From contig JAJDDB010000004.1 in the NCBI GenBank assembly GCA_029260575.1, positions 1 to 64,000 on the forward strand: DNA of 64,000 nucleotides, in the 5' to 3' direction. Source of the stretch: Phycisphaerales bacterium. Lineage in GTDB: Bacteria; Planctomycetota; Phycisphaerae; Phycisphaerales; SM1A02. Below are positions 26,892 through 36,981 of this stretch, piece by piece. The notes beneath the pieces are model-generated. The model saw only the letters and a program-made list of their open reading frames with translations. It had not been told where the DNA came from and ran no database searches. The translations under genes and the position numbers were made by a program. Each line of letters starts with the position of its first letter. Position 1 is the first letter of the stretch.

Positions 26892-27814
26892 CAATCAGTC
26901 CTGTCGCGGTCTGCGGTTTGTGCTGTGATCCCAGCCGTCGCATGCCGGCCAGCTGGATCTCGATTGATGATATCGCTTGTAGATTCATCGGGCGGTTTGG
27001 ATTTGGTTCCGGGCAGTGGCGCTGCGGGCAAACGAATAAACGGTGTTTCGCCGCGCAGATGCCGGGCGATATCTGCAATGATGCGTGGATCGCGGAAGGC
27101 ATCGTGATGCGCGCCCTCGAACGGGCGATTGGGCACCCACCACGGATGTTCACCGGGCGGAGAGGTGTTATCAGCACCAACAATCAGATCACCAAGCCGC
27201 ACGTAGCAATACATTTCATATTCGTGTGCGGGCACATGCTGATTCAGCAGCGCGAGCAAGGCGGAGCCGCATCGCATATCTGACGCCCTGCGTTCAAACG
27301 TGCCAAGTTCCGCCATATCCGCGCCGCGGTGCGGTGTTCCGATCGTAAATAATCGTCGTATGCGTAAGCGACGCCGGCCATCTGTACGTTCAGCCGCTGC
27401 ATAGCGGGCTACAAGGCCTCCCATAGAGAACCCGATGACATCGACTTCGAGAGTCTCCCCGACATCCGGTGTCTCGTCGCCGAATGCTCGGTCAACCGCT
27501 TGAATGACGCGCTCGCGACATTTTTCAAATGACGATGCGCTGAGCAGTGAGACGTGTTCGATTTTGATGTCATCTTCGCCGACAGCGCGAACAGCACCGG
27601 CAAGACGTGCGGTCATCATGCGCGTGTTCGCCCAGCCGCCGATGATCAGCACCGGGCGATCAAATGGCTTGGGATCATCGCGCATGGTTCGTAGCGCATC
27701 CTTCGCTTCGCGCACTGTAAGCGGGAAGGAAGGGTTCATCTGTTCGCTGCTGCTGCATCCCGCAGAAAGCAGAAATACGAGCAGGAAAGTGAGTCGGCAA
27801 AGGTGTTGAAACAT
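26891..27814 (-). CDS. Lipoprotein alpha/beta hydrolase (esterase/lipase-like)
   Basis: A 307-aa predicted lipoprotein: MFQHLCRLTFLLVFLLSAGC contains a lipobox (LSAGC). The alpha/beta hydrolase core is marked by PVLIIGGWANTR (oxyanion loop), the nucleophile elbow IGFSMGGLVARYAA, and TIGTPHRGADMAEL, as in lipases and PGAP1-like esterases. The catalytic His is probably the one in FEGAHHDAFRD. The tail from about residue 270 is disordered. Its stop overlaps the start of the pseudopilin gene. Substrate is unknown. Confidence 0.85.
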   Translation of the reverse strand: MFQHLCRLTFLLVFLLSAGCSSSEQMNPSFPLTVREAKDALRTMRDDPKPFDRPVLIIGGWANTRMMTARLAGAVRAVGEDDIKIEHVSLLSASSFEKCRERVIQAVDRAFGDETPDVGETLEVDVIGFSMGGLVARYAAAERTDGRRRLRIRRLFTIGTPHRGADMAELGTFERRASDMRCGSALLALLNQHVPAHEYEMYCYVRLGDLIVGADNTSPPGEHPWWVPNRPFEGAHHDAFRDPRIIADIARHLRGETPFIRLPAAPLPGTKSKPPDESTSDIINRDPAGRHATAGITAQTADRDRTD

Positions 27815-27985
27815 GAGCGGTGTAGTGTAGGGACCGCAATGCGGTTGGGTTCAATTCGGCGGTTTCATAGGGTCTTGCATTCGCCGCCAGCCGGTGCGAC
27901 CATACGCACATCGGCGATCGCGACCGGCAACTGCAATATGCGAACGCCATTACATGCGATGAACTTCACTGACAGGAGCAATGCC

Positions 27986-28621
27986 ATGACACTTCGACTG
28001 GGCGATACAGCACCCGATTTCAAAGCTGAGACTACCGAAGGCGAGATTCAATTCCACAACTGGCTGGGCAACGACTGGGGCATGCTGTTCTCACATCCCA
28101 AAGACTTCACGCCGGTATGCACTACCGAACTCGGCGCGATGTCCAAGATCAAACCCGAGTTTGATCGCCGAAGTGTAAAGGTGTTGGCGATCAGCGTTGA
28201 TCCGGTGGATTCACACAAGAAATGGATTGCCGACATTAACGAAACGCAGAACACCAAGGTGAATTTCCCGATCATCGGCGACTCGGATCACAAAGTCGCC
28301 GACCTGTACGACATGATCCACCCGAAGGAGTTGGATCAGATGACCGTGCGGTCGGTGTTCATCATCGGTCCCGACAAGAAGATCAAGCTGATGCTGACGT
28401 ATCCCGCTTCGACGGGACGCAACTTTGATGAACTACTGCGCGTGGTTGACTCGGTACAGCTCACCGCAAAGTACCAGATTGCGACGCCGGCCAATTGGAA
28501 CGATGGCGATGATTGCATCATCGTTCCGCAGGTCAATAACGAGGAAGCGACCAAAAAATTCCCCAAGGGGTTCACGGAAGTGAAGCCGTACCTGCGTCTG
28601 ACGCCGCAGCCGAACAAATGA
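27986..28621 (+). CDS. 1-Cys peroxiredoxin (Prx6 type)
   Basis: A 211-aa peroxiredoxin that reduces hydroperoxides. FSHPKDFTPVCTTELG contains the peroxidatic Cys in the PxxxTxxC frame. The C-terminal NWNDGDDCIIVPQ is the hallmark of the Prx6 group. AGGAG lies 7 nt before ATG 27986, so the longer upstream frame is not used. The next gene, a rhodanese/MBL protein, starts 15 nt after its stop, so a shared role in thiol, peroxide or sulfide stress is likely. Confidence 0.93.
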   Translation: MTLRLGDTAPDFKAETTEGEIQFHNWLGNDWGMLFSHPKDFTPVCTTELGAMSKIKPEFDRRSVKVLAISVDPVDSHKKWIADINETQNTKVNFPIIGDSDHKVADLYDMIHPKELDQMTVRSVFIIGPDKKIKLMLTYPASTGRNFDELLRVVDSVQLTAKYQIATPANWNDGDDCIIVPQVNNEEATKKFPKGFTEVKPYLRLTPQPNK

Positions 28622-28636
28622 TTGGATCCATCACGC

Positions 28637-29761
28637 ATGAGTATTGATATCAGCGTTGACGAATTGAAGCGCAAACTCGCATCGGGTGACGACTTCGCCA
28701 TCATCGACATCCGCGAGGAAGGGCCTTTTGCAGACTGGCACATTCCAGGTGCTGTGAATCTGCCGGTGCTGCTTGCGATGCGGATGAACGACTGGGCGCC
28801 GCTGCAGGCCGCCGCGCCGCAACTGCCCAAGAAGAAGCCGCTGGTGATGGTGTGCAATCAGGGAATCAGCTCGCGCAAGGCCGCGATGGTGCTGCAGCCG
28901 ATGGGGTTTGATGTCACCTCGTTGGCCGAGGGCATGAACGGTTGGAGCGGTGTGCATAGCGAAGCGCCGATTGATCTGCCGGGTACGTCTGACGCGGTGG
29001 TCGTGCAGGTGCGCCGCAATGCCAAGGGGTGTCTGTCGTATTTCATCGGCAGTCCGACAGGCGGACAGTCGTTTGTCGTTGACCCCTCAGCAGATGTTGA
29101 AGCGTATCTTGAGATCAATGCGCGGATGGGCTATGAACTCACCGCCGTACTTGAGACGCATGTACATGCGGATCATGTCTCACGCGCGCGGGAACTGGCC
29201 GAAGATGCCAATGCGACGCTGTATCTGCCCGCCAATGAACGTGTGAACTTTCCGTATGAGTCAGTTTCTGATGGTGACACAATCAAGGTCGGCGATTTCA
29301 AGATCGAAGTCATCGACACGCCGGGGCACACTGGCGAAAGCGTGACGTATCTCGTGAACGGCAAACTCGCACTCACCGGCGACACACTCTTCACCGATTC
29401 CGTCGGCCGACCGGACTTGGAACAGGGCGATGAAGGAGCGGTCGAGGGCGCGAAAATGCTGTATGTCTCGCTGCACGAACGGCTGTTGAAACTGGATGAT
29501 AAAGTTATCATTGCGCCAGCTCATACCGGAGCGGGGATTCCGTTTGATGGCAAAGCTGTGTGCGCACCGTTGAGTCAAGTGCGGACCGCATCAGAATTGC
29601 TGGATCTCGATGAAGAACACTTCGTTCCGGCGATTGTCGATCGCATCGGAGCCAAACCGCCAAGCTTCACGACGATTATTGAAGTCAACGAAGGCAAACG
29701 CCCCGTCCCGAGCGACCCGGCGGAGCTCGAAGTCGGGCCGAATCGCTGCGCTGTGGGGTGA
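28637..29761 (+). CDS. Rhodanese fused to a metallo-beta-lactamase-fold persulfide-dioxygenase-like domain
   Basis: A 374-aa two-domain protein. The N-terminal rhodanese (about residues 1-110) has its active Cys in VMVCNQGISSRKAA. The C-terminal MBL domain has the HxHxDH metal site (THVHADHVSRA), the later ligands GHTGES, LTGDTLF and PAHTGAG, and VGRPDL as in ETHE1-type persulfide dioxygenases. Rhodanese first and dioxygenase second is the reverse of the common order. ATG 28637 starts the rhodanese domain cleanly. It is in an operon with the peroxiredoxin and probably oxidises persulfides formed from sulfide. Confidence 0.88.
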   Translation: MSIDISVDELKRKLASGDDFAIIDIREEGPFADWHIPGAVNLPVLLAMRMNDWAPLQAAAPQLPKKKPLVMVCNQGISSRKAAMVLQPMGFDVTSLAEGMNGWSGVHSEAPIDLPGTSDAVVVQVRRNAKGCLSYFIGSPTGGQSFVVDPSADVEAYLEINARMGYELTAVLETHVHADHVSRARELAEDANATLYLPANERVNFPYESVSDGDTIKVGDFKIEVIDTPGHTGESVTYLVNGKLALTGDTLFTDSVGRPDLEQGDEGAVEGAKMLYVSLHERLLKLDDKVIIAPAHTGAGIPFDGKAVCAPLSQVRTASELLDLDEEHFVPAIVDRIGAKPPSFTTIIEVNEGKRPVPSDPAELEVGPNRCAVG

Positions 29762-29920
29762 ATTGTGATCTCTACTTCAGTTGCTATGCGGCCGTTACTG
29801 CTACCAAGCAATTTGGAATGCCAAATACGACTTTACGATTCCCACTAAAAAGAATGTGTGGGATCCGAGCGTGAGAATTATTGCCAGCGAATTCCACACC
29901 CAAAACCACAGCTGTGAGTG

Positions 29921-30373
29921 TCAAGCCGAAGCTAGAGATGCTAGGTAAGCCATTCCAGGCGCTAGCGCGGACACGACCACTCCAATACTGAACCACAGCA
30001 ACGCTGAACTCATTTGCAGGGTGCCAGCAAAGTTGCCTTCACGGACAGACAAATTTCCAAGGAAAGCCAGTAACGCAATGGCAGCCGCTCCATTGATGAG
30101 CATTGCCGCCTTCATTGCTGCTCCGCCTGCTGCCCATGAAGCTCGATAATTCTCAATCTGAAATCGAGTCTTCGCATCAAACTCTGCGAGATTGGATTCA
30201 ATTTTTGCACGCCATTCTGCAAGCTCAGGTTCGGTGAGTTCTCTATCTTGATCACGGAATATTCTCAGATCAGATAAGTACTGCCGAAGACGAGTGATCC
30301 GAATTGTCTTGCGACCTGTGGCTGAAAGGTTGGCAAGTGCATCATCGAGTTCGTTGATCGGATCAATTGCCAT
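29921..30373 (-). CDS. Small hypothetical membrane protein
   Basis: A 150-aa protein. The N-terminal 75 residues are helical and highly charged (LRQYLSDLRIFRDQDREL, EPELAEWRAKIESNLAEF). Two membrane helices follow near residues 90-110 and 122-145 (AMLINGAAAIALLAFLGNL and LLWFSIGVVVSALAPGMAYL). I recall similar short proteins, usually hypothetical, in proteobacteria; no function is known. Composition looks lower in GC than ispG, which precedes it by 25 nt on the same strand, and this hints at recent acquisition. Confidence 0.7.
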   Translation of the reverse strand: MAIDPINELDDALANLSATGRKTIRITRLRQYLSDLRIFRDQDRELTEPELAEWRAKIESNLAEFDAKTRFQIENYRASWAAGGAAMKAAMLINGAAAIALLAFLGNLSVREGNFAGTLQMSSALLWFSIGVVVSALAPGMAYLASLASA

Positions 30374-30398
30374 ATGATTCCTGTTCTGTCAAACACAT

Positions 30399-31679
30399 TT
30401 AACCCCGGCTCACCGTCACCTGTTCGACAAGTCCCGCGGCGATCTTCGCTTCACCGGAGCCGAGTTCACCGATCGGGTCAGGCGGAATGATGTCCACCTT
30501 CTTCTCGCCGAGCTTCGCTGCACCGGTGCGGACCTTTTCCTGAAACGTGCGGCATTCTGTTAGCAAGCGATCAAGGATTTCCTCTTCAGGCACATTCGCA
30601 ACGCGCTCGCCTTGTACATAGATGATCCCTCGGCGGTCGCCTGCGAAGATGGCGACGTCTGCGCCCTCCGCTTCGCCGGGGCCGTTGACGACGCAGCCCA
30701 TTACCGCCACCTTGATCGGCAGATCGATTTCCGCAGCGAGTTTGTGCCGGACTTCCTGCACGAGTGTAAACAGATCAACCTGAATGCGCCCGCATGTGGG
30801 ACATGCGATCAATTCAGCACCAATGCGCGTGCGCTTACCCAGGCAGTACAGCATCTCCAGACCGTCTTCGACTTCGAGAACGGGATCGCTTGCGTAGCTG
30901 ATGCGAATCGTGTCGCCGATGCCGTTGGCCAGAAGTGTGCCCAGCGCCACGACACTTCGGATTGCGCCGGTTTCCTTCGGTCCTGCGTGCGTCACACCAA
31001 GATGTAACGGGTAATCAAATCGCTTACTGATTTCCGTGTAGACATCAATGACGAGAGCCGGGTCCATCGACTTTGCACTGATGATGACATCGTGGAATTC
31101 ACGGGCTTCGAAAATGTCCATGTATTCTTCGAGTTTGGCGATCATCAGCGCGATGAGGTGGCCGTTCTTGTGTTCGGAAAAGTACTTGCCGAGCTCAGCG
31201 AGGCGTTTCTGTTTGTCCTTGCGTTCGACGATGGAACCTTCATTCACGCCGATACGGATGGGGATGCCCGCGTTCTTGCACGCATCGATGACAGCGTTCA
31301 CCTGCCCGCGGTCGCTGATGTTGCCGGGATTCAGGCGAATCTTATGCACGCCTGCTTCGACGGATTCGAGCGCACGTTGATAGTGAAAATGCACATCCGC
31401 AACGATCGGCACTGTCGTCTGCTTCAAAATCTCGATCAGCGCTTCGGTGTCTTTGCGCTGCGGGACAGCAACGCGGACGATGTCAGCCCCGGCTGCGGCG
31501 AGCTTGTTAATCTCCGCAACACAGGCATCAATGTCATAGGTGTAGCCGGCCGTCATGGACTGGACGGACACCGGAGCGTGTGTCGTGTCACCAAGCCCGC
31601 CGCCGATGCGAACGATGCCGGTGTGGTCATTGCCGACGAGGACCTGGCGAGTTGGTCGCGGTGGTTGCATGGGGGTCAT
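30399..31679 (-). CDS. ispG: 4-hydroxy-3-methylbut-2-enyl diphosphate synthase (IspG/GcpE)
   Basis: A 426-aa IspG, the MEP-pathway step forming HMBPP from MEcPP. VSVQSMTAGYTYDIDACV and VPIVADVHFHYQRALE are the TIM-barrel substrate motifs. The [4Fe-4S] ligands are in ACPTCGRIQVD and VMGCVVNGPGEAEGADV. The length is that of the usual bacterial short form without the plant-type insertion. ATG 31679 is close to the domain start; a second ATG at 31670 is possible. With dxs and the polyprenyl synthetase this places three isoprenoid genes within 11 kb, although not in one operon. Confidence 0.95.
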   Translation of the reverse strand: MTPMQPPRPTRQVLVGNDHTGIVRIGGGLGDTTHAPVSVQSMTAGYTYDIDACVAEINKLAAAGADIVRVAVPQRKDTEALIEILKQTTVPIVADVHFHYQRALESVEAGVHKIRLNPGNISDRGQVNAVIDACKNAGIPIRIGVNEGSIVERKDKQKRLAELGKYFSEHKNGHLIALMIAKLEEYMDIFEAREFHDVIISAKSMDPALVIDVYTEISKRFDYPLHLGVTHAGPKETGAIRSVVALGTLLANGIGDTIRISYASDPVLEVEDGLEMLYCLGKRTRIGAELIACPTCGRIQVDLFTLVQEVRHKLAAEIDLPIKVAVMGCVVNGPGEAEGADVAIFAGDRRGIIYVQGERVANVPEEEILDRLLTECRTFQEKVRTGAAKLGEKKVDIIPPDPIGELGSGEAKIAAGLVEQVTVSRG

Positions 31680-31821
31680 TCTAACTGCGGGCAGCAGTGG
31701 GGACTACATACTGCGGAATCTCGATGCGGGTTCGGCAAAAGAGCCTTGGGGTGGGATTTCGACTGAGATTGGAACATAATGCACGCCGCGCCGGCTGGCG
31801 GTGCATTGATCGGAATGAGTA

Positions 31822-34800
31822 ATGAATGATCCTGATGACCCGCAATCGGTCGACAGCCACGAGAAAGATTCTGCATTGGCCGAATCGTCGCCGGCGACGG
31901 GCGCTGTGAGTGACGAAGTGATAGACGCAGTTTCGGAGCCGACTACAGAAGTTGATCCGCTGCAGCACAAACTCGATATTGCGCGTCGGGAGCTGCTTGA
32001 TCTGACGCTGCGCAATCGGCTGCTCAACACGCCGAGGCGGTCCAAGCGCGGCTCAGGGCTTGAGATTGTTGATGAAAAGACGACGGAGTTGTTCCGTATT
32101 CTCGTGACTGACGGCAAGGACATGAGTTTTCTCGCCCGGCCGAAGCGCAGTGATGCCGACGATGAACAAGACCCAGACGCTGAAGCTCATGAAGCATTTG
32201 ACTGGGCCGAATCGATCAAGCTCGAACAGCCGGAAGAGGAAGATGTTGATGATCGTGGTGTCGCCAAGCGGCATCGAGACACGAAATTGCAAACTGCGCT
32301 GACGAGCGAGGCACTGCAGAAGCGGTTGCTGCGGATGTTCTACGAGGCGCGCACTGCCCAGGAAGAGCAGGGTGTCAACATTCTGTATCTCGCGCTGGGG
32401 TTCTTGAAATGGTTTGAAAGTGAATCCTCTGATACCGAGCGTTGTGCGCCGCTGATACTCGTGCCGGTGGAGTTGGATCGGCGCAGCGCCCGCAGTCGAT
32501 TTGTGGTTCGCTACAACGGCGATGAGATTGCGACGAACCTCTCGCTGCAGGCAAAGCTGTACGCAGATTTCGGTATCACGCTGCCGGACATCAGCAGCGA
32601 TGATGACGACACGGAGTTCGACCCTGCGACGTATCTACAGTCAGTCCGGCAGGCGATTGCGAATCTCAGTCGTTGGGACGTCCTCGACGATGACATTTCG
32701 CTCGGTTTCTTTTCGTTTGCCAAATTATTGATGTATCGCGATCTGGATGCGCGCAACTGGCCGGCTGATGATGAGAGTCTGCTTGCGAATCCGCTGATTT
32801 GTTCGCTGCTCAGTGACGGTTTTACTGATAATGGTCCGATTCACGACGACGGGCAGTTGATTGACGATGTGTTGCCCGCCATTGAAACAATTCACGTGAT
32901 GGAAGCGGACAGTTCGCAGTCGCTGGCGATCGATGAAGTTCGGCAGGGGCGCAATCTCGTGATTCAAGGCCCGCCTGGCACGGGTAAATCGCAGACGATC
33001 ACAAACATCATTGCCTCGGCTGTTGCAGAGGGAAAACGTGTATTGTTTCTGGCGGAGAAACTCGCTGCGCTGGATGTGGTCAAGCGGCGGCTGACGAATA
33101 TTGATCTTGGCGATGTCTGCCTGGAGCTGCACAGCAACAAGGCACGCAAGAAAGCGGTGCTGCACGAACTGGATCGAACGCTGAGGCTCGGCGTGCCGCG
33201 TGTGGGTTCGGTCGAACAGACTGCAGCGCAACTTGAAAAGAGTCGGCAATACCTGAATCGGCACGCGCAGTTGATGCATCAACGGTCTGATCCAAGCGGC
33301 TTAACGCCGTACCAGGTCATCGGGCAGTTGGTACGACTCGGCAATTATGGCCATGCTGCGCCGGAGTTTGAGTTGGTTGGCGCCGATCAATGGACTGCAG
33401 ATGAAGTGCGCAGTCGGCACGAGCAGCTCGAATTCTTGTTGAACCACTTGCGCGCAATCAACATTCCGAATCAACATACCTGGCGTGGCGTGGGGCTTGA
33501 TTCAAGCTTGCCGAGCGATCGCGCGCGGTTCGCTGCGAAGTTACCGGGTGCTGCTCAATGCGTTGAGGACGTGCAACAGAGTGCAGAAGCGCTGGGAGCG
33601 ATGCTGTCTTGTAACGTTGGCAGGCGTATCAGGGATGTGCAGCGGTTGATCAGTTTCGGTCGAGCGCTGGCGGAAGGGCCGGAGATGGATGCCCGCGCGA
33701 TGGCTGATGCGGTGTGGGTTGAACGTCGCGCGGAAATTGCTCGTCTGGTTGAGACTGCAGGAATATTTGCCAAACGGCACAAAGAGCTTGATGGCGTGGT
33801 GGTTGATGCGGCGTGGTCCTTTGAGGCAGCGGAAGCGCGGCGCGATCTTGCGGCGTACGGCAGGTCATGGTTCCGGTTTCTGAACGGCAGGTATCGAAGA
33901 GCCAAGGCGTCGCTGTGCGGGTTGTTACAAGGATCGTTACCGAAGTCGCTGGTCGAGCGTCTCGGGATACTTGATGCACTGATTGAAGCGCGCTCGGCAT
34001 GGGCGGTACTGGTGTCGCGCGATGAACTTGGCCGGCAAGCGTTCGGGCGAATGTGGTCGGGCGCTGACAGCGACATGATCGCGCTCCTAGAGATTGAACA
34101 GTGGGAGCGCACCTGCAGCGAAGATCCAAATGTGCCGGACGGTTTTCGCAAGGTGCTTGCGCGGGTTGCGGATCGGGAATCGTTGTCGAAGGCTGTTCAC
34201 GTGACCGATGCATCGTTGACCGTATGTTGTGAGGCGTTGGACGCGATCGTTGAAGTGCTCCTGTTGGATGTTGTGATTGCGTTTGCCGGTGACAGCGATG
34301 CGCGACCGGTGGCGTCATTACAGGACACAAGGCTGGACAAGTGGCGTGCGCGCCTCGACGATTGGCTTGCCGATGTCGAAGGCGTCGCCAGGTGGATCGG
34401 ATATCGCCAGCAGGATGCAATTGTGCGCGGGCTTGGTCTGGAGGAACTGTGTGACCGGTTGTTTGACGGCCGGATCGAAGCCGATGATGCGAAAGCGCAC
34501 TTCAGTTTTGCGTATTACGAATCAATAGTACGGGTAATGATGGCGCAGTTCCCTGCGCTGCAGTCGTTTGATGGATTGACGCATGAGCAGATTCTCGAAC
34601 AGTTTTGCCAACTCGATCGCAAGCACATTGAACTGACACGGCAGCGTGTGGCGCGGGGGCATTACGACAACATTCCGCGCGGCGGTGCGGGAATAGGTCA
34701 GCTTGGACAACTACTTCACCAGATCAACTTGCGTCGTCGGCATTGGCCAATTCGAAAGCTCATACGCAATTGTGGCAATGCGATTACTCGTATCAAGCCG

Positions 34801-36750
34801 GTCTTCATGATGAGTCCGATGTCGATTGTGCAATACGTCGAGCCTGGCACGTTGGATTTTGATGTGTTGGTGATTGATGAAGCATCGCAGGTGCAGCCGG
34901 TGGATGCTCTTGGTGCAGCGGCACGTGCAAAGCAGATCGTTGTGGTCGGCGATGACAAACAGTTACCGCCGACGCGGTTTTTCAGTCGCGCCCTCGAAGG
35001 TGATGGGATTGACGACGCGGATGATGATGATGGCCGAGCGGTCGGCAATCTGGAATCGGTGCTCGGGTTGTGCAGGTCGCAGGGCATGGCAGACCGGATG
35101 CTTCGCTGGCATTATCGCAGTCGTCATCACTCGTTGATTGCAGTGTCGAATCGCGAATTTTATGAAGATCAGTTGTACGTGATTCCCAGTCCGACCCGCG
35201 AAGGGACGCACAGCGGTGTCGTGTTTCATCACGTAACTGATGGTGCGTACGATCGTTCTGGTTCGCGCACCAACCGTGCTGAGGCAATCGCAGTCGTGGA
35301 ATCCGTGGTGCGACATGCGCTTGAACATCCGGCAACGTCGCTGGGTGTTGTTGCGTTTTCTGTAGCGCAGCGCGATGCAATCATCGACGAACTGGAACGA
35401 CAGCGGCGCAAGCAGCCGGAGATTGAATCATTCTTCGCAGTTGGAGTGGAAGAACCGTTCTTCGTCAAAAACCTGGAGAACGTGCAGGGTGATGAGCGCG
35501 ATGTGATCTACATTTCTGTCGGTTACGGCCGCGACGGCGGCGGCTACATGTCAATGAACTTCGGCCCGTTGTCCAACGAGGGCGGCGAACGCCGGTTGAA
35601 TGTCCTGATCACGCGAGCCAAGCATCGTTGCGAGATCTTTTCTTCCATTACAGATGAAGACATCGATCCGGCGCGGGCGACGGGACTCGGTCCGCGGGCG
35701 CTCAAGACGTATCTGGCCTTTGCGCGCACCGGACGGCTTGGAGTTGCTCTGCCAAGTGAACGCGGTCACGACTCTGCGTTCGAAGAAGCTGTGGCAGTGT
35801 CGCTTGCGCGGTCAGGATATGAAGTTGAACCGCAGGTCGATGAAGCTGGATTTTTCATTGATCTGGCGGTGATTGACCCGCAGCAGCCCGGGCGCTATCT
35901 GCTGGGCATTGAATGTGACGGCGCGGCGTATCACAGCGCGCGGTCTGCCCGTGATCGTGATCGCACGAGGCAAGCAGTGCTTGAACAGCGCGGCTGGCGG
36001 GTACATCGAATCTGGAGCACGGATTGGTTCAACCGGCCAAAAGACGAATTGGCCAAAGTCGTTGCAGCGATTGAACGCGCGCGTGTGGAATGTGCAGGCA
36101 ATGGTACTGCAGCAGTGTGTGGCGGCGACGCGGCGAAGCTACATGAATCGGTCAGTGTTGATCGTGTTGTCGCAGATGAAGATGCGCATTCGTTCGCGCA
36201 GCCGTATGAAGAAGCCGCAATCGATGTGCCGAGCCATCAGGCGTTGCACGAGGTTCCGGCGCATGAATTGGCTGCATTGGTGACGAGGATTGTGCATATC
36301 GAACAACCCGTTCATCGATCTGAAGTTGCCCAGCGCGTCACTACACGTTGGGGATTGACACGAAGTGGATCACGGATCAGCAGCGCTCTTGATGATGCGA
36401 TTGAATTGGCACTGAGCAGGCAGGCGCTGCATCTTGTTGACGATGCCTTCTTGGTGCTAGATCCAGCTTTGACACCGGTCGTGCGCGATCGCAGTCAGGT
36501 TCAATCGTCGTCGCTTCGGCAGGTGGATCGGTTGCCGCCAAGCGAATTGAAACAATGCATGACTGAACTGCTCATGCATCATGCAGGAGCCACGCGCGAT
36601 GAACTGATTCGATCAACGTTACGTCAGCTTGGATGCCGTATGACGACAAGTCTGCGCGAATTGCTGGACGCGTTGATCGATGAGCTTCTGTCGAGCGGCC
36701 GTGCAATCCAGGACGATGGTCGACTGCGTGTGGAAACTGCATCCCCATAA
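31822..36750 (+). CDS. DUF4011-SF1 helicase-REase(MTES_1575)-DUF3320 protein, candidate defence nuclease
   Basis: A 1642-aa multidomain protein. An acidic tail of about 45 residues leads into DUF4011 (from LLDLTLRNRLLN, near residue 55). Then comes an SF1 UPF1-type helicase: Walker A GPPGTGKS near residue 383, Walker B VIDEASQ near 1019, motif III VVGDDKQLPPTRF, and motif VI in RRLNVLITRAKHR. The nuclease domain, near residues 1310-1420, has the Vsr/DUF559-like core: FFIDLAVID and the invariant GIECDGAAYH. The DUF3320 domain follows from about 1476. Proteins of this layout include single-gene antiphage systems reported for DUF4011-helicase-Vsr (from memory), but non-defence roles are possible. 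It is monocistronic, between ispG and a regulator. Confidence 0.9.
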   Translation: MNDPDDPQSVDSHEKDSALAESSPATGAVSDEVIDAVSEPTTEVDPLQHKLDIARRELLDLTLRNRLLNTPRRSKRGSGLEIVDEKTTELFRILVTDGKDMSFLARPKRSDADDEQDPDAEAHEAFDWAESIKLEQPEEEDVDDRGVAKRHRDTKLQTALTSEALQKRLLRMFYEARTAQEEQGVNILYLALGFLKWFESESSDTERCAPLILVPVELDRRSARSRFVVRYNGDEIATNLSLQAKLYADFGITLPDISSDDDDTEFDPATYLQSVRQAIANLSRWDVLDDDISLGFFSFAKLLMYRDLDARNWPADDESLLANPLICSLLSDGFTDNGPIHDDGQLIDDVLPAIETIHVMEADSSQSLAIDEVRQGRNLVIQGPPGTGKSQTITNIIASAVAEGKRVLFLAEKLAALDVVKRRLTNIDLGDVCLELHSNKARKKAVLHELDRTLRLGVPRVGSVEQTAAQLEKSRQYLNRHAQLMHQRSDPSGLTPYQVIGQLVRLGNYGHAAPEFELVGADQWTADEVRSRHEQLEFLLNHLRAINIPNQHTWRGVGLDSSLPSDRARFAAKLPGAAQCVEDVQQSAEALGAMLSCNVGRRIRDVQRLISFGRALAEGPEMDARAMADAVWVERRAEIARLVETAGIFAKRHKELDGVVVDAAWSFEAAEARRDLAAYGRSWFRFLNGRYRRAKASLCGLLQGSLPKSLVERLGILDALIEARSAWAVLVSRDELGRQAFGRMWSGADSDMIALLEIEQWERTCSEDPNVPDGFRKVLARVADRESLSKAVHVTDASLTVCCEALDAIVEVLLLDVVIAFAGDSDARPVASLQDTRLDKWRARLDDWLADVEGVARWIGYRQQDAIVRGLGLEELCDRLFDGRIEADDAKAHFSFAYYESIVRVMMAQFPALQSFDGLTHEQILEQFCQLDRKHIELTRQRVARGHYDNIPRGGAGIGQLGQLLHQINLRRRHWPIRKLIRNCGNAITRIKPVFMMSPMSIVQYVEPGTLDFDVLVIDEASQVQPVDALGAAARAKQIVVVGDDKQLPPTRFFSRALEGDGIDDADDDDGRAVGNLESVLGLCRSQGMADRMLRWHYRSRHHSLIAVSNREFYEDQLYVIPSPTREGTHSGVVFHHVTDGAYDRSGSRTNRAEAIAVVESVVRHALEHPATSLGVVAFSVAQRDAIIDELERQRRKQPEIESFFAVGVEEPFFVKNLENVQGDERDVIYISVGYGRDGGGYMSMNFGPLSNEGGERRLNVLITRAKHRCEIFSSITDEDIDPARATGLGPRALKTYLAFARTGRLGVALPSERGHDSAFEEAVAVSLARSGYEVEPQVDEAGFFIDLAVIDPQQPGRYLLGIECDGAAYHSARSARDRDRTRQAVLEQRGWRVHRIWSTDWFNRPKDELAKVVAAIERARVECAGNGTAAVCGGDAAKLHESVSVDRVVADEDAHSFAQPYEEAAIDVPSHQALHEVPAHELAALVTRIVHIEQPVHRSEVAQRVTTRWGLTRSGSRISSALDDAIELALSRQALHLVDDAFLVLDPALTPVVRDRSQVQSSSLRQVDRLPPSELKQCMTELLMHHAGATRDELIRSTLRQLGCRMTTSLRELLDALIDELLSSGRAIQDDGRLRVETASP

Positions 36751-36981
36751 ACAACGAAATTCCGGTAGTCAACGCGCACGGCAAGACTGTGGCGGATTTT
36801 CGTTATCGGCCGGTCAATCTTGGGCCGGGTAGTTGGTATGGCGAACCCTGCCGATCTGCATCGTCTGCGTGGTGAGCGCGCGCTGCACCGCGGGTTTGCG
36901 ATCGTCAAACAGGTCTCCCCATCGGTCGATAGTCCCGTTGGGCCGATCCACAGCCGGTCATTGCTTCTGAGAGGGGAACAG

